A stretch of 64,000 bases of DNA from JAKAWQ01 sp963840545 (GTDB taxonomy: Bacteria > Pseudomonadota > Alphaproteobacteria > Acetobacterales > Acetobacteraceae): positions 1-64,000 of the forward strand of contig CAWIZE010000004.1 of the NCBI GenBank assembly GCA_963840545.1, in the 5' to 3' direction. Both the position numbers and the translations under genes were made by a program. Shown here in pieces: positions 45,300 to 55,225 of this stretch. Each line of letters starts with the position of its first letter. Position 1 is the stretch's first letter. Below the pieces are notes generated by a model. It did not search any database. It was not told where the DNA came from and worked only from the letters and a program-made list of their open reading frames with translations.

Positions 45300-45890
45300 T
45301 CACATGAGGGCGCCAATGGCACCGGCGGCGGCGGCCGCAGGCAGGGCCCGGATCCGCCGCGCGCCGACCCCGCCAAGGCAGGCAACCGGGACGCGGACGG
45401 AGCGGGCGAGCCGGTTCCAGCCAAGCGGCCCAAGCGGGCGCCCGCCCGGATGGCTCGCGGTGGCGAAGGCCGGGCCGAGGAAGACGAGATCGGCGCCGGC
45501 GCGCGCGGCGCGCACGAGCTCCACCCGATCATGCGCCGAGGCGGTGAGCAGCCCCGGGCGCCGGCGAACGCGCGGGCGGCGGCCGCGGCGGATGTGCAAG
45601 CCCGCACGAAGGAAGGCGGCGAGGCGCGGGTCGCCGGCGACCACCAGGGCGAGGCGGCGGGCGCGGCAGAGCCGGGCGAGATCGCGCCCGAGCGCGCGCC
45701 TCTCTGGCGTACCATCATGGCGCAGCACGACGCCGGCGAGCCCGACGGGCAAAAGGGCGACGGCGGCGCGGGGATCGGGCAGGCGGGCTTCGTCGGTGAA
45801 GAGCCAGAGCGACGGCAGGGCGCGCCGCCCCGGCCGCGTGGCACCGCGTGCCTTGACCGCGCGCGCCCAGGCGATGAGCTTCCGATCCAT
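45300..45890 (-). CDS. Thiamine phosphate synthase family protein
   Basis: A 196-residue TIM-barrel of the ThiE/TenI family. ASAHDRVELVRAARAGADLV and FLGPAFATASHPGGRPLGPL are the conserved phosphate-binding and product regions, and VPVACLGGVGARRI the last strand. The N-terminal half is divergent, so a true synthase or a TenI-like relative cannot be separated. Its ATG (45890-45888) shares two bases with the yggS ATG on the other strand. Confidence 0.82.
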   Translation of the reverse strand: MDRKLIAWARAVKARGATRPGRRALPSLWLFTDEARLPDPRAAVALLPVGLAGVVLRHDGTPERRALGRDLARLCRARRLALVVAGDPRLAAFLRAGLHIRRGRRPRVRRRPGLLTASAHDRVELVRAARAGADLVFLGPAFATASHPGGRPLGPLGWNRLARSVRVPVACLGGVGARRIRALPAAAAAGAIGALM

Positions 45891-46596
45891 GTCCGATGAC
45901 GATACGACCCGCCGAACTGCCCTCGAGGAGACGATTGTCGACAATCTGGCCCGGGTCCGCGGGCGCATCCGGGCGGCAGCCCTCGCTTGCGGCCGCCGGG
46001 CGGAGGATGTCACGCTGGTCGCGGTCTCGAAAACCCAGGGGCAGAACGCGGTGCGCGCGGCACTCGCGGCCGGGCAGCGTCATTTCGGCGAGAACCGTGT
46101 CCAGGAGGCGGCGGAGAAGTTCTTTCCGTTCAAGATCGCCCAACCCGACCTCCGCCTGCACCTGATCGGCGGCCTGCAGACCAACAAGGCGCGGCTCGCG
46201 GTCCGGCTCGCCGACGTGATCGAGAGCCTCGATCGGCCGAAGCTCGCGGACGCGCTCGCCGAGGCGATGGCGCGGGAGGGGCGGACGCCCCGCCTCCTGG
46301 TCGAGGTGAATGTCGGGGACGAGCCGCAGAAACCGGGCGTGCCGCGGGCCGCGGCGGACCGCTTCATAAACGCCTGCCGGGAGCGGTTCGGCGCGGCGCT
46401 CGCCGGGCTGATGTGCGTGCCGCCGGCTGCCGCCGACCCGGCGCCGCACTTCGCCTGGCTCGCCGCCTGCGCGGCACGGCACGGGCTGGCGCTGCTCTCG
46501 ATGGGCATGTCGGCGGATTTCGAGATCGCGATCGCCCACGGCGCAACCCACGTGCGCGTCGGCACGGCAATCTTCGGCAGCCGCCCGAGCGGGTGA
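45889..46596 (+). CDS. yggS: PLP homeostasis protein YggS/PROSC
   Basis: A 235-residue PLP-binding barrel. VTLVAVSKTQ holds the PLP-binding lysine, followed by HFGENRVQEAAEKF, LHLIGGLQTNK and LSMGMSADFEIAIAHGATHV. It balances free pyridoxal phosphate in the cytoplasm. The N-terminus is about 16 residues longer than usual before NLARVRGRI, so a later start is possible, though the ATG at 45889 is the only ATG before the core. Confidence 0.92.
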   Translation: MSDDDTTRRTALEETIVDNLARVRGRIRAAALACGRRAEDVTLVAVSKTQGQNAVRAALAAGQRHFGENRVQEAAEKFFPFKIAQPDLRLHLIGGLQTNKARLAVRLADVIESLDRPKLADALAEAMAREGRTPRLLVEVNVGDEPQKPGVPRAAADRFINACRERFGAALAGLMCVPPAAADPAPHFAWLAACAARHGLALLSMGMSADFEIAIAHGATHVRVGTAIFGSRPSG

Positions 46597-46714
46597 GGGC
46601 GGCGGGGCCCGCCCGCCACTTGCATGCCGCGATGCAACAGGCGTATCGGATTCTCCGCCGCCTTTTCCCGGGGCCGCCTTGGGGGCCGACCGGGGAAGGA
46701 CATACGCCCGCGCC

Positions 46715-48622
46715 ATGAGAGACCTTGCCGTAACCTCCGAGACGGGCGTTCCCGCCCGACCCGCGAACGCACTCAGGCTCGGCCAGCTCATCGCCGTGCT
46801 CGGGGTGGTGTACGGCGATATCGGCACCAGCCCGCTCTATACGATCCACGCCAGCCTCGCGCTCTTCGGCGGCGGGCGGAGCGGCCCGGTCGAGGTGATG
46901 GGCGTGCTCTCGCTCATCTTCTGGTCGCTGGTGCTGATCGTCACCGTCAAATACGTGCTGCTGGTGATGCGCGCCGACAACCATGGCGAGGGCGGCATCC
47001 TCGCCCTGATGGCGCTCGCCCAGCGGGTCTCGCGCAAGGCGCGGACGCGGATGGTCCTGGCGGTGATCGGCATCGCCGGGGCGTGCCTGCTGTTCGGGGA
47101 CGGGCTGATCACCCCGGCGATCTCGGTGCTCTCGGCGGTCGAGGGCCTCGAGGTCTCCGCGCCCTCCTTGCGCGAGTATATCCTGCCGATCTCGGTGGTG
47201 GTGATCGTGCTGCTGTTCGCGATCCAGTCGCGCGGCACCGGCCGGGTCGGGCGGATGTTCGGCCCCGTGATGGTGGTATGGTTCATGGTGATCGGGCTGC
47301 TCGGCGGCGCCGAGATCGCCCGCCATCCCGGCGTGCTGCTGGCCGTCTCGCCATATTATGGCGTCGCGTTCTGCCGCGCCCACGGCTGGATTGCCTTCGT
47401 CTCCTTGGGCGCGGTGGTGCTGGCGGTGACGGGGGCGGAGGCGCTCTATGCGGATATGGGGCATTTCGGGCCGCGGCCGATCCGCCGCGCCTGGCTCTGC
47501 TTCGTGCTCCCGGCGCTGGTGCTGAGCTATTTCGGCCAGGGCGCGCTGCTGCTGCACAACCCGCGGGCGCTCGCCAACCCGTTCTACCTCCTGGTGCCGC
47601 ACAGCCTTCGGCTGCCGATGGTGGTGCTGGCGACGTTCGCCACGGTGATCGCGAGCCAGGCGCTGATCTCGGGCGCCTTTTCGCTGACCCGGCAGTGCCT
47701 CCAGCTCGGCTTCCTGCCGCGGATGACGGTGAAGCATACGAGCTCGGTCGAGGAGGGGCAGATCTACCTGCCGCAGGTGAACTCGGCGCTCGCGGTGGGC
47801 GTGCTGCTGCTCGTCCTCTCCTTCAAGACGAGCGACAGCCTGGCGGCGGCGTACGGGATCGCCGTCACCGGCACCTTCATCTGCACGGCGATCCTGGCGA
47901 TGGTGGTGTTCCGCCGCGCCTTCGGCTGGTCGCGCCTGGCAGCCGGGGGGACGTTCGGGCTCTTCCTGGTGGTCGACAGCGTGTTCTTCGCCTCGAACAT
48001 GCTGAAGCTGCCGGAGGGGGGCTGGGTGCCGCTGGCGCTGGCCGCGGCGCTGATGGGCCTGATGAGCACCTGGAAGCGCGGGCGGGACCTGCTCTTGGCC
48101 CGCTGGCGCCAGGACAGCCTGCCGCTCGCCCCGTTCCTCGCCCGGCTGCCGGCCTCACGGATCGTCCGGGTGCCGGGGATCGCCGTGTTCCTCACCGGCA
48201 ACCCCGACTTCGTGCCCTCGGCGTTGCTGCACAACCTCAAGCACAACAAGGTGCTGCACGAGAAGGTGCTGTTCGTCACGGTCAAGACGCTCGACGTGCC
48301 GGAGGTGGAGCCGGCCGAGCGCGCCGAGGTCACGGAGCTGGCGCCCGGCATCCATCGCGTCGCGCTGCGCTACGGGTTCATGGAGAGCCCGAACCTCCCC
48401 CGCGCGCTCGAGGCGCTGCGCGCCGAGGGGATCGGCTTCGACCCGATGCAGGTGAGCTATTTCGTCGGCCGCGAGCTGCTGGTCTCGGGGGCGGTGCCGA
48501 AGATGCCGTTCTGGCGCCTCTGGCTGTTCCTGGTGATGGCGCGCAATGCCGTGCCGGCGACGGAATTCTTCCATATCCCCGCCGATCGGGTGGTCGAGCT
48601 CGGGGTCAGGATCGCGATCTGA
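46715..48622 (+). CDS. kup: Kup-type potassium transporter
   Basis: A 635-residue K+ uptake protein with about 12 helices. GVVYGDIGTSPLYTIH is the diagnostic N-terminal motif and GEGGILALMALAQR follows. The C-terminal part is soluble (about 170 residues), ending VVELGVRIAI. Start at ATG 46715 gives a normal N-terminus. The gap from yggS (46597-46714) contains a hairpin-rich GC stretch. Confidence 0.95.
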   Translation: MRDLAVTSETGVPARPANALRLGQLIAVLGVVYGDIGTSPLYTIHASLALFGGGRSGPVEVMGVLSLIFWSLVLIVTVKYVLLVMRADNHGEGGILALMALAQRVSRKARTRMVLAVIGIAGACLLFGDGLITPAISVLSAVEGLEVSAPSLREYILPISVVVIVLLFAIQSRGTGRVGRMFGPVMVVWFMVIGLLGGAEIARHPGVLLAVSPYYGVAFCRAHGWIAFVSLGAVVLAVTGAEALYADMGHFGPRPIRRAWLCFVLPALVLSYFGQGALLLHNPRALANPFYLLVPHSLRLPMVVLATFATVIASQALISGAFSLTRQCLQLGFLPRMTVKHTSSVEEGQIYLPQVNSALAVGVLLLVLSFKTSDSLAAAYGIAVTGTFICTAILAMVVFRRAFGWSRLAAGGTFGLFLVVDSVFFASNMLKLPEGGWVPLALAAALMGLMSTWKRGRDLLLARWRQDSLPLAPFLARLPASRIVRVPGIAVFLTGNPDFVPSALLHNLKHNKVLHEKVLFVTVKTLDVPEVEPAERAEVTELAPGIHRVALRYGFMESPNLPRALEALRAEGIGFDPMQVSYFVGRELLVSGAVPKMPFWRLWLFLVMARNAVPATEFFHIPADRVVELGVRIAI

Positions 48623-48632
48623 TCGGCCGCCC

Positions 48633-49154
48633 TCAGGCCAGCGGCGCGGGGACGGAGAGGCGGCCGGCGCTGAAGACGAGCGGCTCGCCCTCGCGGTGAT
48701 CGAAGCGGACGACGCGGCCGAGGAAGATCACATGATCGCCCGCTTCGATATGCCGCTCGGCGCGACATTCGAAGGAGGCGAGGGCGGCGGGCAGGAGCGG
48801 GCAGCCGCCGAGGCCCGGTAGCGTCGGCACGGCGGCGAACTTGTCCGGATGCGCGGTCGCGAAATGGCGGGAGAGATGGGGCTCGCCGGCGCCGAGGACG
48901 TTGATCGCGAACCAACCGGCGGCGCGGAAGCTTGCCAGCGAGGGCGCGGCGCTGCGGAGGCACCAGAGCACGAGCGGGGGTTCGAGCGAGACCGAGCTGA
49001 AGGAATTGACCGTCACGCCCTCGGCCTTGCCGGCGGCGCCGCGCGTGGTGACGATCGTGATGCCGGTGGCGAAGCGGCCCAAGGCGCGGCGCAGCTCGAC
49101 GCGATCGAGGTCCGGGTCGCTGGACCCGGGCAGCACGGCGGCGGAGACGGCCAT
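48633..49154 (-). CDS. Flavin reductase family protein
   Basis: A 173-residue FMN-binding split-barrel reductase. LRRALGRFATGITIVTTRG, GVTVNSFSSVSLEPPLVLWCL and FAINVLGAGEPHLSRHFA are the family signature. Such proteins pass reduced flavin to a partner monooxygenase, and a luciferase-like oxygenase gene lies 1 kb away. It is divergent from the LysR gene, so they may share control. Confidence 0.92.
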   Translation of the reverse strand: MAVSAAVLPGSSDPDLDRVELRRALGRFATGITIVTTRGAAGKAEGVTVNSFSSVSLEPPLVLWCLRSAAPSLASFRAAGWFAINVLGAGEPHLSRHFATAHPDKFAAVPTLPGLGGCPLLPAALASFECRAERHIEAGDHVIFLGRVVRFDHREGEPLVFSAGRLSVPAPLA

Positions 49155-49208
49155 TGGCGGATCTTTTCCGAACGATCATAGAGATTAAGGTCCGGCGCTC
49201 ATGGGTAA

Positions 49209-49239
49209 AAATGATTTGAAGTGCTGATTCGCATCATTT
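49209..49239. promoter_or_regulatory. AT-rich inverted repeat in the LysR/flavin reductase divergent region
   Basis: AAATGAT (49209-49215) and ATCATTT (49233-49239) are exact 7-base arms around 17 bases, 12 bases before the LysR start. The AT-rich form fits a LysR-type operator. Confidence 0.45.
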
Positions 49240-49251
49240 AGAATTATTGCC

Positions 49252-50226
49252 ATGTCGGAAACGCTGCGCGATATCCGCATCTTCGTCGCGGCCTACGAGG
49301 AACGCTCCTTCACCGCCGCGGCGAGCCGCGAGCAGGCGACGCAGTCGGGCGTGTCGCAGCATATCCGCAAGCTCGAGGAGCGGTTCGCCCTCAAGCTCTT
49401 TCTGCGCCAGGGCAGCGGCATCGCGCCCACGCCGGCGGGCGACTTCTATTATCGGCAGTGCCTGACGGTGCTGCGCGCGCAGGACGAGGCCGCGCAGGGG
49501 GTGAAGCGCTTCGCCACCGGGCTCGAGGGCGAGATCGCGGTCGGGCTGATGCCGACGATGACGCGCTGCGTGGTCGCCCCGGCGCTCAATGCGTTCCTCG
49601 CCCGGCATCCCAACGTCCGCGTGCGCCTGATCGAGGCGTATAGCGGGGCGCTGACGCAGATGGTGCGGACGGGAGATCTGCAGTTCGCGGTCGTGCCGGC
49701 GTTCCCGGCGGAGGCCGGGTTCGCCTGCCGCAGCTTTGCCCGCACGCCCGAGGTGCTGGTGCGCCGGGCGGGATCGGCGGAGCATCTCGCGCCGGTGGCG
49801 ATCGCGGCGCTGCCGCCGCTCGACCTCGTGCTCCCGGGGGCCGCGAACACGCGGCGGCGGACGCTCGAGAGCTATGTGCTCACCCATGGCGGGCGGCTCG
49901 GGCGCACGCTCGAGATCGACACGATGTTCGGCACGCTCGGGCTGATCGCCGAGAGCGCATGGGCGGCGATCCTGCCCGGGGTGATGATGGCAAGCGCGTT
50001 CCAGGCTGCCGATTTCTGCGTCAATCCGCTGGCCGGGCCGCCGCTCTTCCTCGAGCTGGTGGCGATCCAGTCGGCGGGGCGGGCATTGCCGCCGGCGGCC
50101 GCTTCGCTGCTCGCCGCGCTCGAGGAGACGACCGAGCGGGTCAACCGGCCCTGGACGCGCCTGCTCGAGACGGTGGAGATCGCGGAAACCAGTCCGCGGC
50201 GGCGGGAAGCCCGATCGCCCGGTTGA
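49252..50226 (+). CDS. LysR-family regulator
   Basis: A 324-residue regulator: the helix-turn-helix is SFTAAASREQATQSGVSQHI, and the effector domain has GEIAVGLMPTMTRCVVAPAL. It is placed between a flavin reductase and a luciferase-like oxygenase and probably controls both. Its 3' end overlaps the oxygenase gene, tail to tail, by 86 bases. Confidence 0.92.
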   Translation: MSETLRDIRIFVAAYEERSFTAAASREQATQSGVSQHIRKLEERFALKLFLRQGSGIAPTPAGDFYYRQCLTVLRAQDEAAQGVKRFATGLEGEIAVGLMPTMTRCVVAPALNAFLARHPNVRVRLIEAYSGALTQMVRTGDLQFAVVPAFPAEAGFACRSFARTPEVLVRRAGSAEHLAPVAIAALPPLDLVLPGAANTRRRTLESYVLTHGGRLGRTLEIDTMFGTLGLIAESAWAAILPGVMMASAFQAADFCVNPLAGPPLFLELVAIQSAGRALPPAAASLLAALEETTERVNRPWTRLLETVEIAETSPRRREARSPG

Positions 50227-51292
50227 CGGCGGGGAGCACCCGCTCCGCCATCAGCTCCATCGAGCGGCGGGCGAGGGCGGGGTCCGCCCAATCGTGCCCG
50301 GCATAGAGAAGGGTGCCGAAATCGCCGATGGTTTCACGGAAGGCGACGATCTGCTCGGCAACGCTCTCGGGCGTGCCATGGATGATCAGCTTCTCGCAGA
50401 CCAGGTCGAGCGTGACCGCGTCGTCCGCCATCCCGGCGTGGGTCTTGAAGAGGTTGATGCGGCCGGCCTTGGTCATCTTGGTGAGGAGCTGGCGGTAGTA
50501 ATAGCGGTACGGGCTGTCCGGGGCGGTCGCGTAGGCGCGCGCGGTCGCGGCATCGTCGGCGACGAAGACGCTTTTGGCGACGCGCCAGTTGGCGGGGAGC
50601 GCCGCGCGGCCGGCGCGCGCGCAACCCTCGGCGTATTTCGGCCAGTGCGTCGCGACCCAGACCGGCATCAGGAAGTTGGCCGAGATCATGTCCCAGCCGC
50701 GCGCCGCCGCCTCGGTGACGCCCTTGGAGAAGGGCGCGACCGCGGTGACGACGATCGGCGGATGCGGGCGCTGCCAGGGGCGGGGCAGGATGCCCTGGCC
50801 GATCTCGCGGATGAGGGTGCGGGCGGTCGAGACCGACCAGTATTTGCCCTTGAGGTCGTAAGGCGCCTCGCCGCGCCAGATGGCCAGGACCTGGTCGATC
50901 GCCTCGACGAACATCTCGCCGCGGTCGGCGTCGAGATTGCCGAACACCTCGGCGTCCGAAGGCAGGCCGCCGGGGCTGATGCCGAAGATCAGCCTGCCGT
51001 CGAGCAGGTGATCGAGCATGGCGATCTCGGCGGCGACGGCGGCGGGGTGGCTGTTCGGCAGGTTGACGGTGCCGGTGCCGAGGCGGATGCGCGTGGTCGC
51101 CTCGACCAGGGTGGCAAGGAAGAGGGTGCAGGAGGTGATGTTCTCGGCCTGGTCGGTGGCGTGCTCGCCGACATAGGCTTCGCGGAAGCCGAGCCGGTCG
51201 GCGAGGATGAAGGCCTCGCGATCCTCGCGAAGCGAGGTCCGCCAATCCTTGCCGAGCGGATGGATCGGCATGGTGAAGAAACCGAGTTCCAT
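50141..51292 (-). CDS. Luciferase-like (LLM) flavin-dependent monooxygenase
   Basis: A 383-residue TIM-barrel oxygenase of the bacterial luciferase superfamily. MELGFFTMPIHPLGKDW, GEHATDQAENITSCTLFLAT, LGTGTVNLPNSHPAAVAAEIAM and GRLIFGISPGGLPSD are typical. It uses reduced FMN, probably from the nearby reductase, to oxidise an unknown substrate. The C-terminus is extended (RSPPSRAGASRAG) into the LysR gene. Confidence 0.92.
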   Translation of the reverse strand: MELGFFTMPIHPLGKDWRTSLREDREAFILADRLGFREAYVGEHATDQAENITSCTLFLATLVEATTRIRLGTGTVNLPNSHPAAVAAEIAMLDHLLDGRLIFGISPGGLPSDAEVFGNLDADRGEMFVEAIDQVLAIWRGEAPYDLKGKYWSVSTARTLIREIGQGILPRPWQRPHPPIVVTAVAPFSKGVTEAAARGWDMISANFLMPVWVATHWPKYAEGCARAGRAALPANWRVAKSVFVADDAATARAYATAPDSPYRYYYRQLLTKMTKAGRINLFKTHAGMADDAVTLDLVCEKLIIHGTPESVAEQIVAFRETIGDFGTLLYAGHDWADPALARRSMELMAERVLPAVNRAIGLPAAADWFPRSPPSRAGASRAG

Positions 51293-51546
51293 GTCTGTCT
51301 GGTCTCTCCGGACGCTCGAGCGTGCGGCGGGACACTAGCCCCGGCCGGGCGGCCATCCGCATTATTTGTTCTGGGATCAGCCATCAAACGGGCGGGGCGG
51401 GGTGCATTAACGCGATCGATAGCCGCATAAGGTGACACTGAAGCCGATGTCCCGCGCACCGCGGGCCCCGCGCGGGTGCGCCGGAGGGGATGTCCTGGTT
51501 CCCCGGGGTGTTCCCGACACGCGTTCCCCTGGGATGTGAAGGAGGG

Positions 51547-52311
51547 ATGGCGAAGGAGCGGGGGCGAGGCGAGGCCCGGGACCAGACGCATGCGGCCAAC
51601 CATCTCCTCGCGACGATGCCGGTGCGCATGCTTGCCCGGCTGCAACAGGATCTGGAGATCGTGACGTTGGTGCCGCGCGCGGTGCTGGCCGAGCCGGGTG
51701 CGCGGCTCAGCCACGCCTATTTCCCCCATGCGGGCGCGATCTCCATCCTCTCCGTCACGCGCGGGGGCACGATCGAGGCGGCGACGGTGGGGCCGGAGGG
51801 GTTCATCGGCTTCGCCGCGCTGCTCGGGGGGCGCGATCCGTCGCGGCGCCTCGTGGTTCGGGCCGGAGGGACGGCCTCGCGGCTGCCGATCGAGACGCTT
51901 GGCGCCGCCGCCCGGGAGAGCCCGCGGTTCAACGCGTTGCTGCTCGGCTATGTGCGGTGCGTCCTGCTCCAGCTCGTCCAGTCGGTCGCCTGCAACGGGC
52001 TGCACTCGGTGCGCGAGCGATGCGCGCGCTGGCTCTTGACGGCGCGGGACCGCGCGGGTGGCGACCGTTTCGAGCTCACCCATGCCGTCCTGGGCGAGAT
52101 GCTGGGCGTGCATCGCCCGAGCGTGACGATCGCCGCCCGCAGGCTGCAGACGGAAGGACTGATCCGCTACAGTCGCGGCGCCATCACGATCACCGACGGC
52201 GCGGGCCTCGAGGGAGTGGCGTGCGAATGCTACGGGATTGTCCGGGCGGCGTTCGAAGCGGTTGACCGGGGGGCCGAGCCGCAACCCGGCAGCGATTTGC
52301 GCGCGCCGTGA
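51547..52311 (+). CDS. Crp/Fnr-family regulator 1
   Basis: A 254-residue regulator. NHLLATMPVRMLARLQQDLE is the usual opening of the sensor domain, and HAVLGEMLGVHRPSVTIAARRL the recognition helix. The cyclic-nucleotide phosphate loop (RxS) is not conserved, so cAMP is doubtful as ligand. Start at ATG 51547 is chosen to keep the N-terminal helix; an ATG at 51490 is upstream in frame. It is divergent from the LLM gene. Confidence 0.85.
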   Translation: MAKERGRGEARDQTHAANHLLATMPVRMLARLQQDLEIVTLVPRAVLAEPGARLSHAYFPHAGAISILSVTRGGTIEAATVGPEGFIGFAALLGGRDPSRRLVVRAGGTASRLPIETLGAAARESPRFNALLLGYVRCVLLQLVQSVACNGLHSVRERCARWLLTARDRAGGDRFELTHAVLGEMLGVHRPSVTIAARRLQTEGLIRYSRGAITITDGAGLEGVACECYGIVRAAFEAVDRGAEPQPGSDLRAP

Positions 52312-52343
52312 GAATGCCGGTCATCAACCCTTGTGTTATCAAT

Positions 52344-52379
52344 CTTACACAGTAAGGTTGCGGACATTACACGTGTCCG
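52344..52379. promoter_or_regulatory. Two small palindromes between the Crp/Fnr genes
   Basis: CTTAC-ACA-GTAAG (52344-52356) and CGGACA-N7-TGTCCG (52361-52379) stand side by side after the first regulator's stop. They could be a terminator region or operators for the second gene. Confidence 0.35.
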
Positions 52380-52529
52380 GAAGAGGCTCATGGACAGGTG
52401 GGCGGGAGTGCGACGCCGGCACGCGGGGGCGCGTGGCCGGAGCGGCGGGTGCGCGTGGCCGTGGGGCGCGCGCGCGCCGGCGCGCGGGCGACTGGCGGAG
52501 CGAAGTTGCGGCCCGGCGAGGGCGCGGCC

Positions 52530-53258
52530 ATGATCCGCTGCGCGGAGTGCACGCTTCGCCGCCGGCCGCTGTTCCATGCGATGAGCGGGCGCGAGGTCGC
52601 GACGATCGGGCGCATGAAGCGCGAGCACCTGGGCGTGGTGGCAGGCAAGGACGTCATCCGCGAGGGCGGGAACGGCCAGAACCTCTATACGCTCTTCGAA
52701 GGATGGGCGCTCCGCTATCACCGCCTGCCGGACGGCTCGCGCCAGATCCTCGACGTCCTGCTGCCGGGGGACATGGTCGGCATGACGTCGGTCCTGCTCG
52801 GCCGCAGCGCCCATTCCGTGCAGGCGCTGACGGCGGCGAGCTTCTGCGTGCTCGACGGCAATGCGCTGGCAGACCTCCTGAAGAAAAATCCCGAGCTGGC
52901 GCTGGCGTTGGTGCGGACCTGGTTCGCGGATGCGCGGCGGGGCGACCTCAGGGTGACGATGCTGGGGCGGATGAGTGCGGCCGAGCGCGTCGGATATTTC
53001 CTGATCGAGATCTATGATCGCCTGCGGCAGCGCGGCATGGCGAAGGGTGGGGTGGCTCCGTTCCCGCTGCGGGGGATCGACGTTGCCGATGCGGTCGGGC
53101 TCTCGCGGGTGCATGTGATGCGCGCGCTCAAGGAGCTGCGGGCCGCGCTGCTGCTCGATCGCGAGCGGGGCAATCTCATCGTTCCCGATTTCGTCAGGCT
53201 GGCGGAATTTACCGGCTATACGCCCGCGGCGCGGGCCGGGAAGCGGGCGATCATCTGA
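52530..53258 (+). CDS. Crp/Fnr-family regulator 2
   Basis: A 242-residue regulator. It opens MIRCAECTLRRRPLFHAM, a CxxC element seen in FNR-like and related proteins, then GQNLYTLFEGWALRYHRLPD and the DNA-binding helix VADAVGLSRVHVMRALKELR. Only two N-terminal cysteines are visible, fewer than the four of true oxygen-sensing FNR. Start at ATG 52530; the longer frame to 52398 is compositionally odd. Confidence 0.87.
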   Translation: MIRCAECTLRRRPLFHAMSGREVATIGRMKREHLGVVAGKDVIREGGNGQNLYTLFEGWALRYHRLPDGSRQILDVLLPGDMVGMTSVLLGRSAHSVQALTAASFCVLDGNALADLLKKNPELALALVRTWFADARRGDLRVTMLGRMSAAERVGYFLIEIYDRLRQRGMAKGGVAPFPLRGIDVADAVGLSRVHVMRALKELRAALLLDRERGNLIVPDFVRLAEFTGYTPAARAGKRAII

Positions 53259-53268
53259 TTGTCGAAGG

Positions 53269-53390
53269 CCCGGGGGCTTTGCCCCTGGACCCCATCCGCT
53301 GTTCTGCCGCGCAGCGCTTCGCGGGGTCTGGGGCCTCCCATACCTGGACCCTTGGGCCCCAGCGGAGGGCGGGGGCGGAGCCCCCGCATT
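53269..53390. repeat. Dispersed GC-rich hairpin repeat, copy C
   Basis: GGGGGCTTTGCCCCTGG then ACCCC begins 10 bases after the Crp/Fnr 2 stop. Further hairpins follow (GGGGGCGGAGCCCCC near 53374-53388). It separates this gene from the convergent amidohydrolase gene. Confidence 0.7.
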
Positions 53391-54476
53391 CTATGCCAAA
53401 CCGAAGAGCCGGGCGGCGTTGCCGCCGATGATTTTTGCCTGGGTTTCCTGGTCGAGCCCGGGCGTTTCGAGGACGTGGCCCACCGGATCGTATTCGCCCA
53501 TATCGAAGGGGTAGTCGGTGCCCATCAGGACGTGGTCGGCGCCGAAGACGGCGACGAGGGCGGCGAGCTGGTGGGGGGTGAAGACGATGGTGTCGACGTA
53601 GACGCGGCGGAGATAGGTGCCGGGCGGTTCCTTGAGGCTGCCGCGGCAGTCGGGGCGGGCGCCCCAGGCGTGGTCGATGCGGCCGGAATAGCCGCCGAGA
53701 TAGCCGCCGCCGTGGACGGCGATGATCTTGAGGCCCGGGTGGCGGGCGAGCACGCCCTCGAAGATCAGGTGGTGCAGCGCGACGGTGGTGTCGAGCGGAT
53801 TGCCGATGACGTTGCTGAAGTAGAACCGTTCCAGCCGCTCGCCCTGGGGGTAGCCGTTGGGGTGGAGCATGACGATTGCGCCGAGCTCTTCGGCGCGGGT
53901 CCAAAAGGGCTCGTAGGCGGGGTCGGAGAGTTCGCGGCCCGGCGGCGCGGTGAGGAGCTGGACGCCCTTGAGGCCCAAGGTTTCGACCGCGTGGGTGAGC
54001 TCGGCCACGATCGCGGACGGCTCCTGGAGCGGCACGGTGCCGAGGCCGGCGAAGAGGTCGGGGCGGCGGGCGACGAAGGCGGCGATGCCTTCGTTGACCG
54101 CGCGGCTGGCGCGGCGGCCGATTTCGGCCGGCACCGTGTAGTAGGACTGGGGCGGGGGCGGTGCGATCACCTGGCGGTCGAGGCCCATGGCCGCCATTTC
54201 GGCGAGCCTGGTTTCGAGATCGGTGATCTGGCGCTTGCGGTCCCGGTTCTGCTCGGCGTTGACGCTCCGCGTTTCGGGGGTGGCGAAGCGGTGGGGCGAG
54301 ACGGTCATCGGGTCGAGGTGGGGTTCGGCGATGGCGGCGGCCTCGGGGACGAGGAGGTGGCTGTGCATGTCCACGCTGATTGAAGAAGGGGGCAGCGCGA
54401 CGGACCGGATCTCGCGGCCCGGGGGACCGTGGCGGCGGGCAGCGGTCGGGCCGTAATTGCTCGTGGTTGCGCTCAT
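53391..54476 (-). CDS. Amidohydrolase, ACMSD-like
   Basis: A 361-residue metal-dependent amidohydrolase. DMHSHLL gives the N-terminal HxH, MLHPNGYP and VHGGGYLGGYSGRIDHAW further histidines, and LMGTDYPFDMGEYDP the last aspartate. The family includes decarboxylases of ring-cleavage products as well as hydrolases. It is the last gene of the transporter operon, 26 bases after livF. Confidence 0.9.
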   Translation of the reverse strand: MSATTSNYGPTAARRHGPPGREIRSVALPPSSISVDMHSHLLVPEAAAIAEPHLDPMTVSPHRFATPETRSVNAEQNRDRKRQITDLETRLAEMAAMGLDRQVIAPPPPQSYYTVPAEIGRRASRAVNEGIAAFVARRPDLFAGLGTVPLQEPSAIVAELTHAVETLGLKGVQLLTAPPGRELSDPAYEPFWTRAEELGAIVMLHPNGYPQGERLERFYFSNVIGNPLDTTVALHHLIFEGVLARHPGLKIIAVHGGGYLGGYSGRIDHAWGARPDCRGSLKEPPGTYLRRVYVDTIVFTPHQLAALVAVFGADHVLMGTDYPFDMGEYDPVGHVLETPGLDQETQAKIIGGNAARLFGLA

Positions 54477-54502
54477 CGGGCTTTCCTTGCTCGGGGAAGA
54501 AT

Positions 54503-55214
<712 letters not shown>

Positions 55215-55225
<11 letters not shown>

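Noticed and set aside
52398..52529. N-terminal extension of the second Crp/Fnr regulator
   Set aside because: The added 44 residues are Gly/Ala/Arg-rich with no conserved element; ATG 52530 opens directly on the family's N-terminus.
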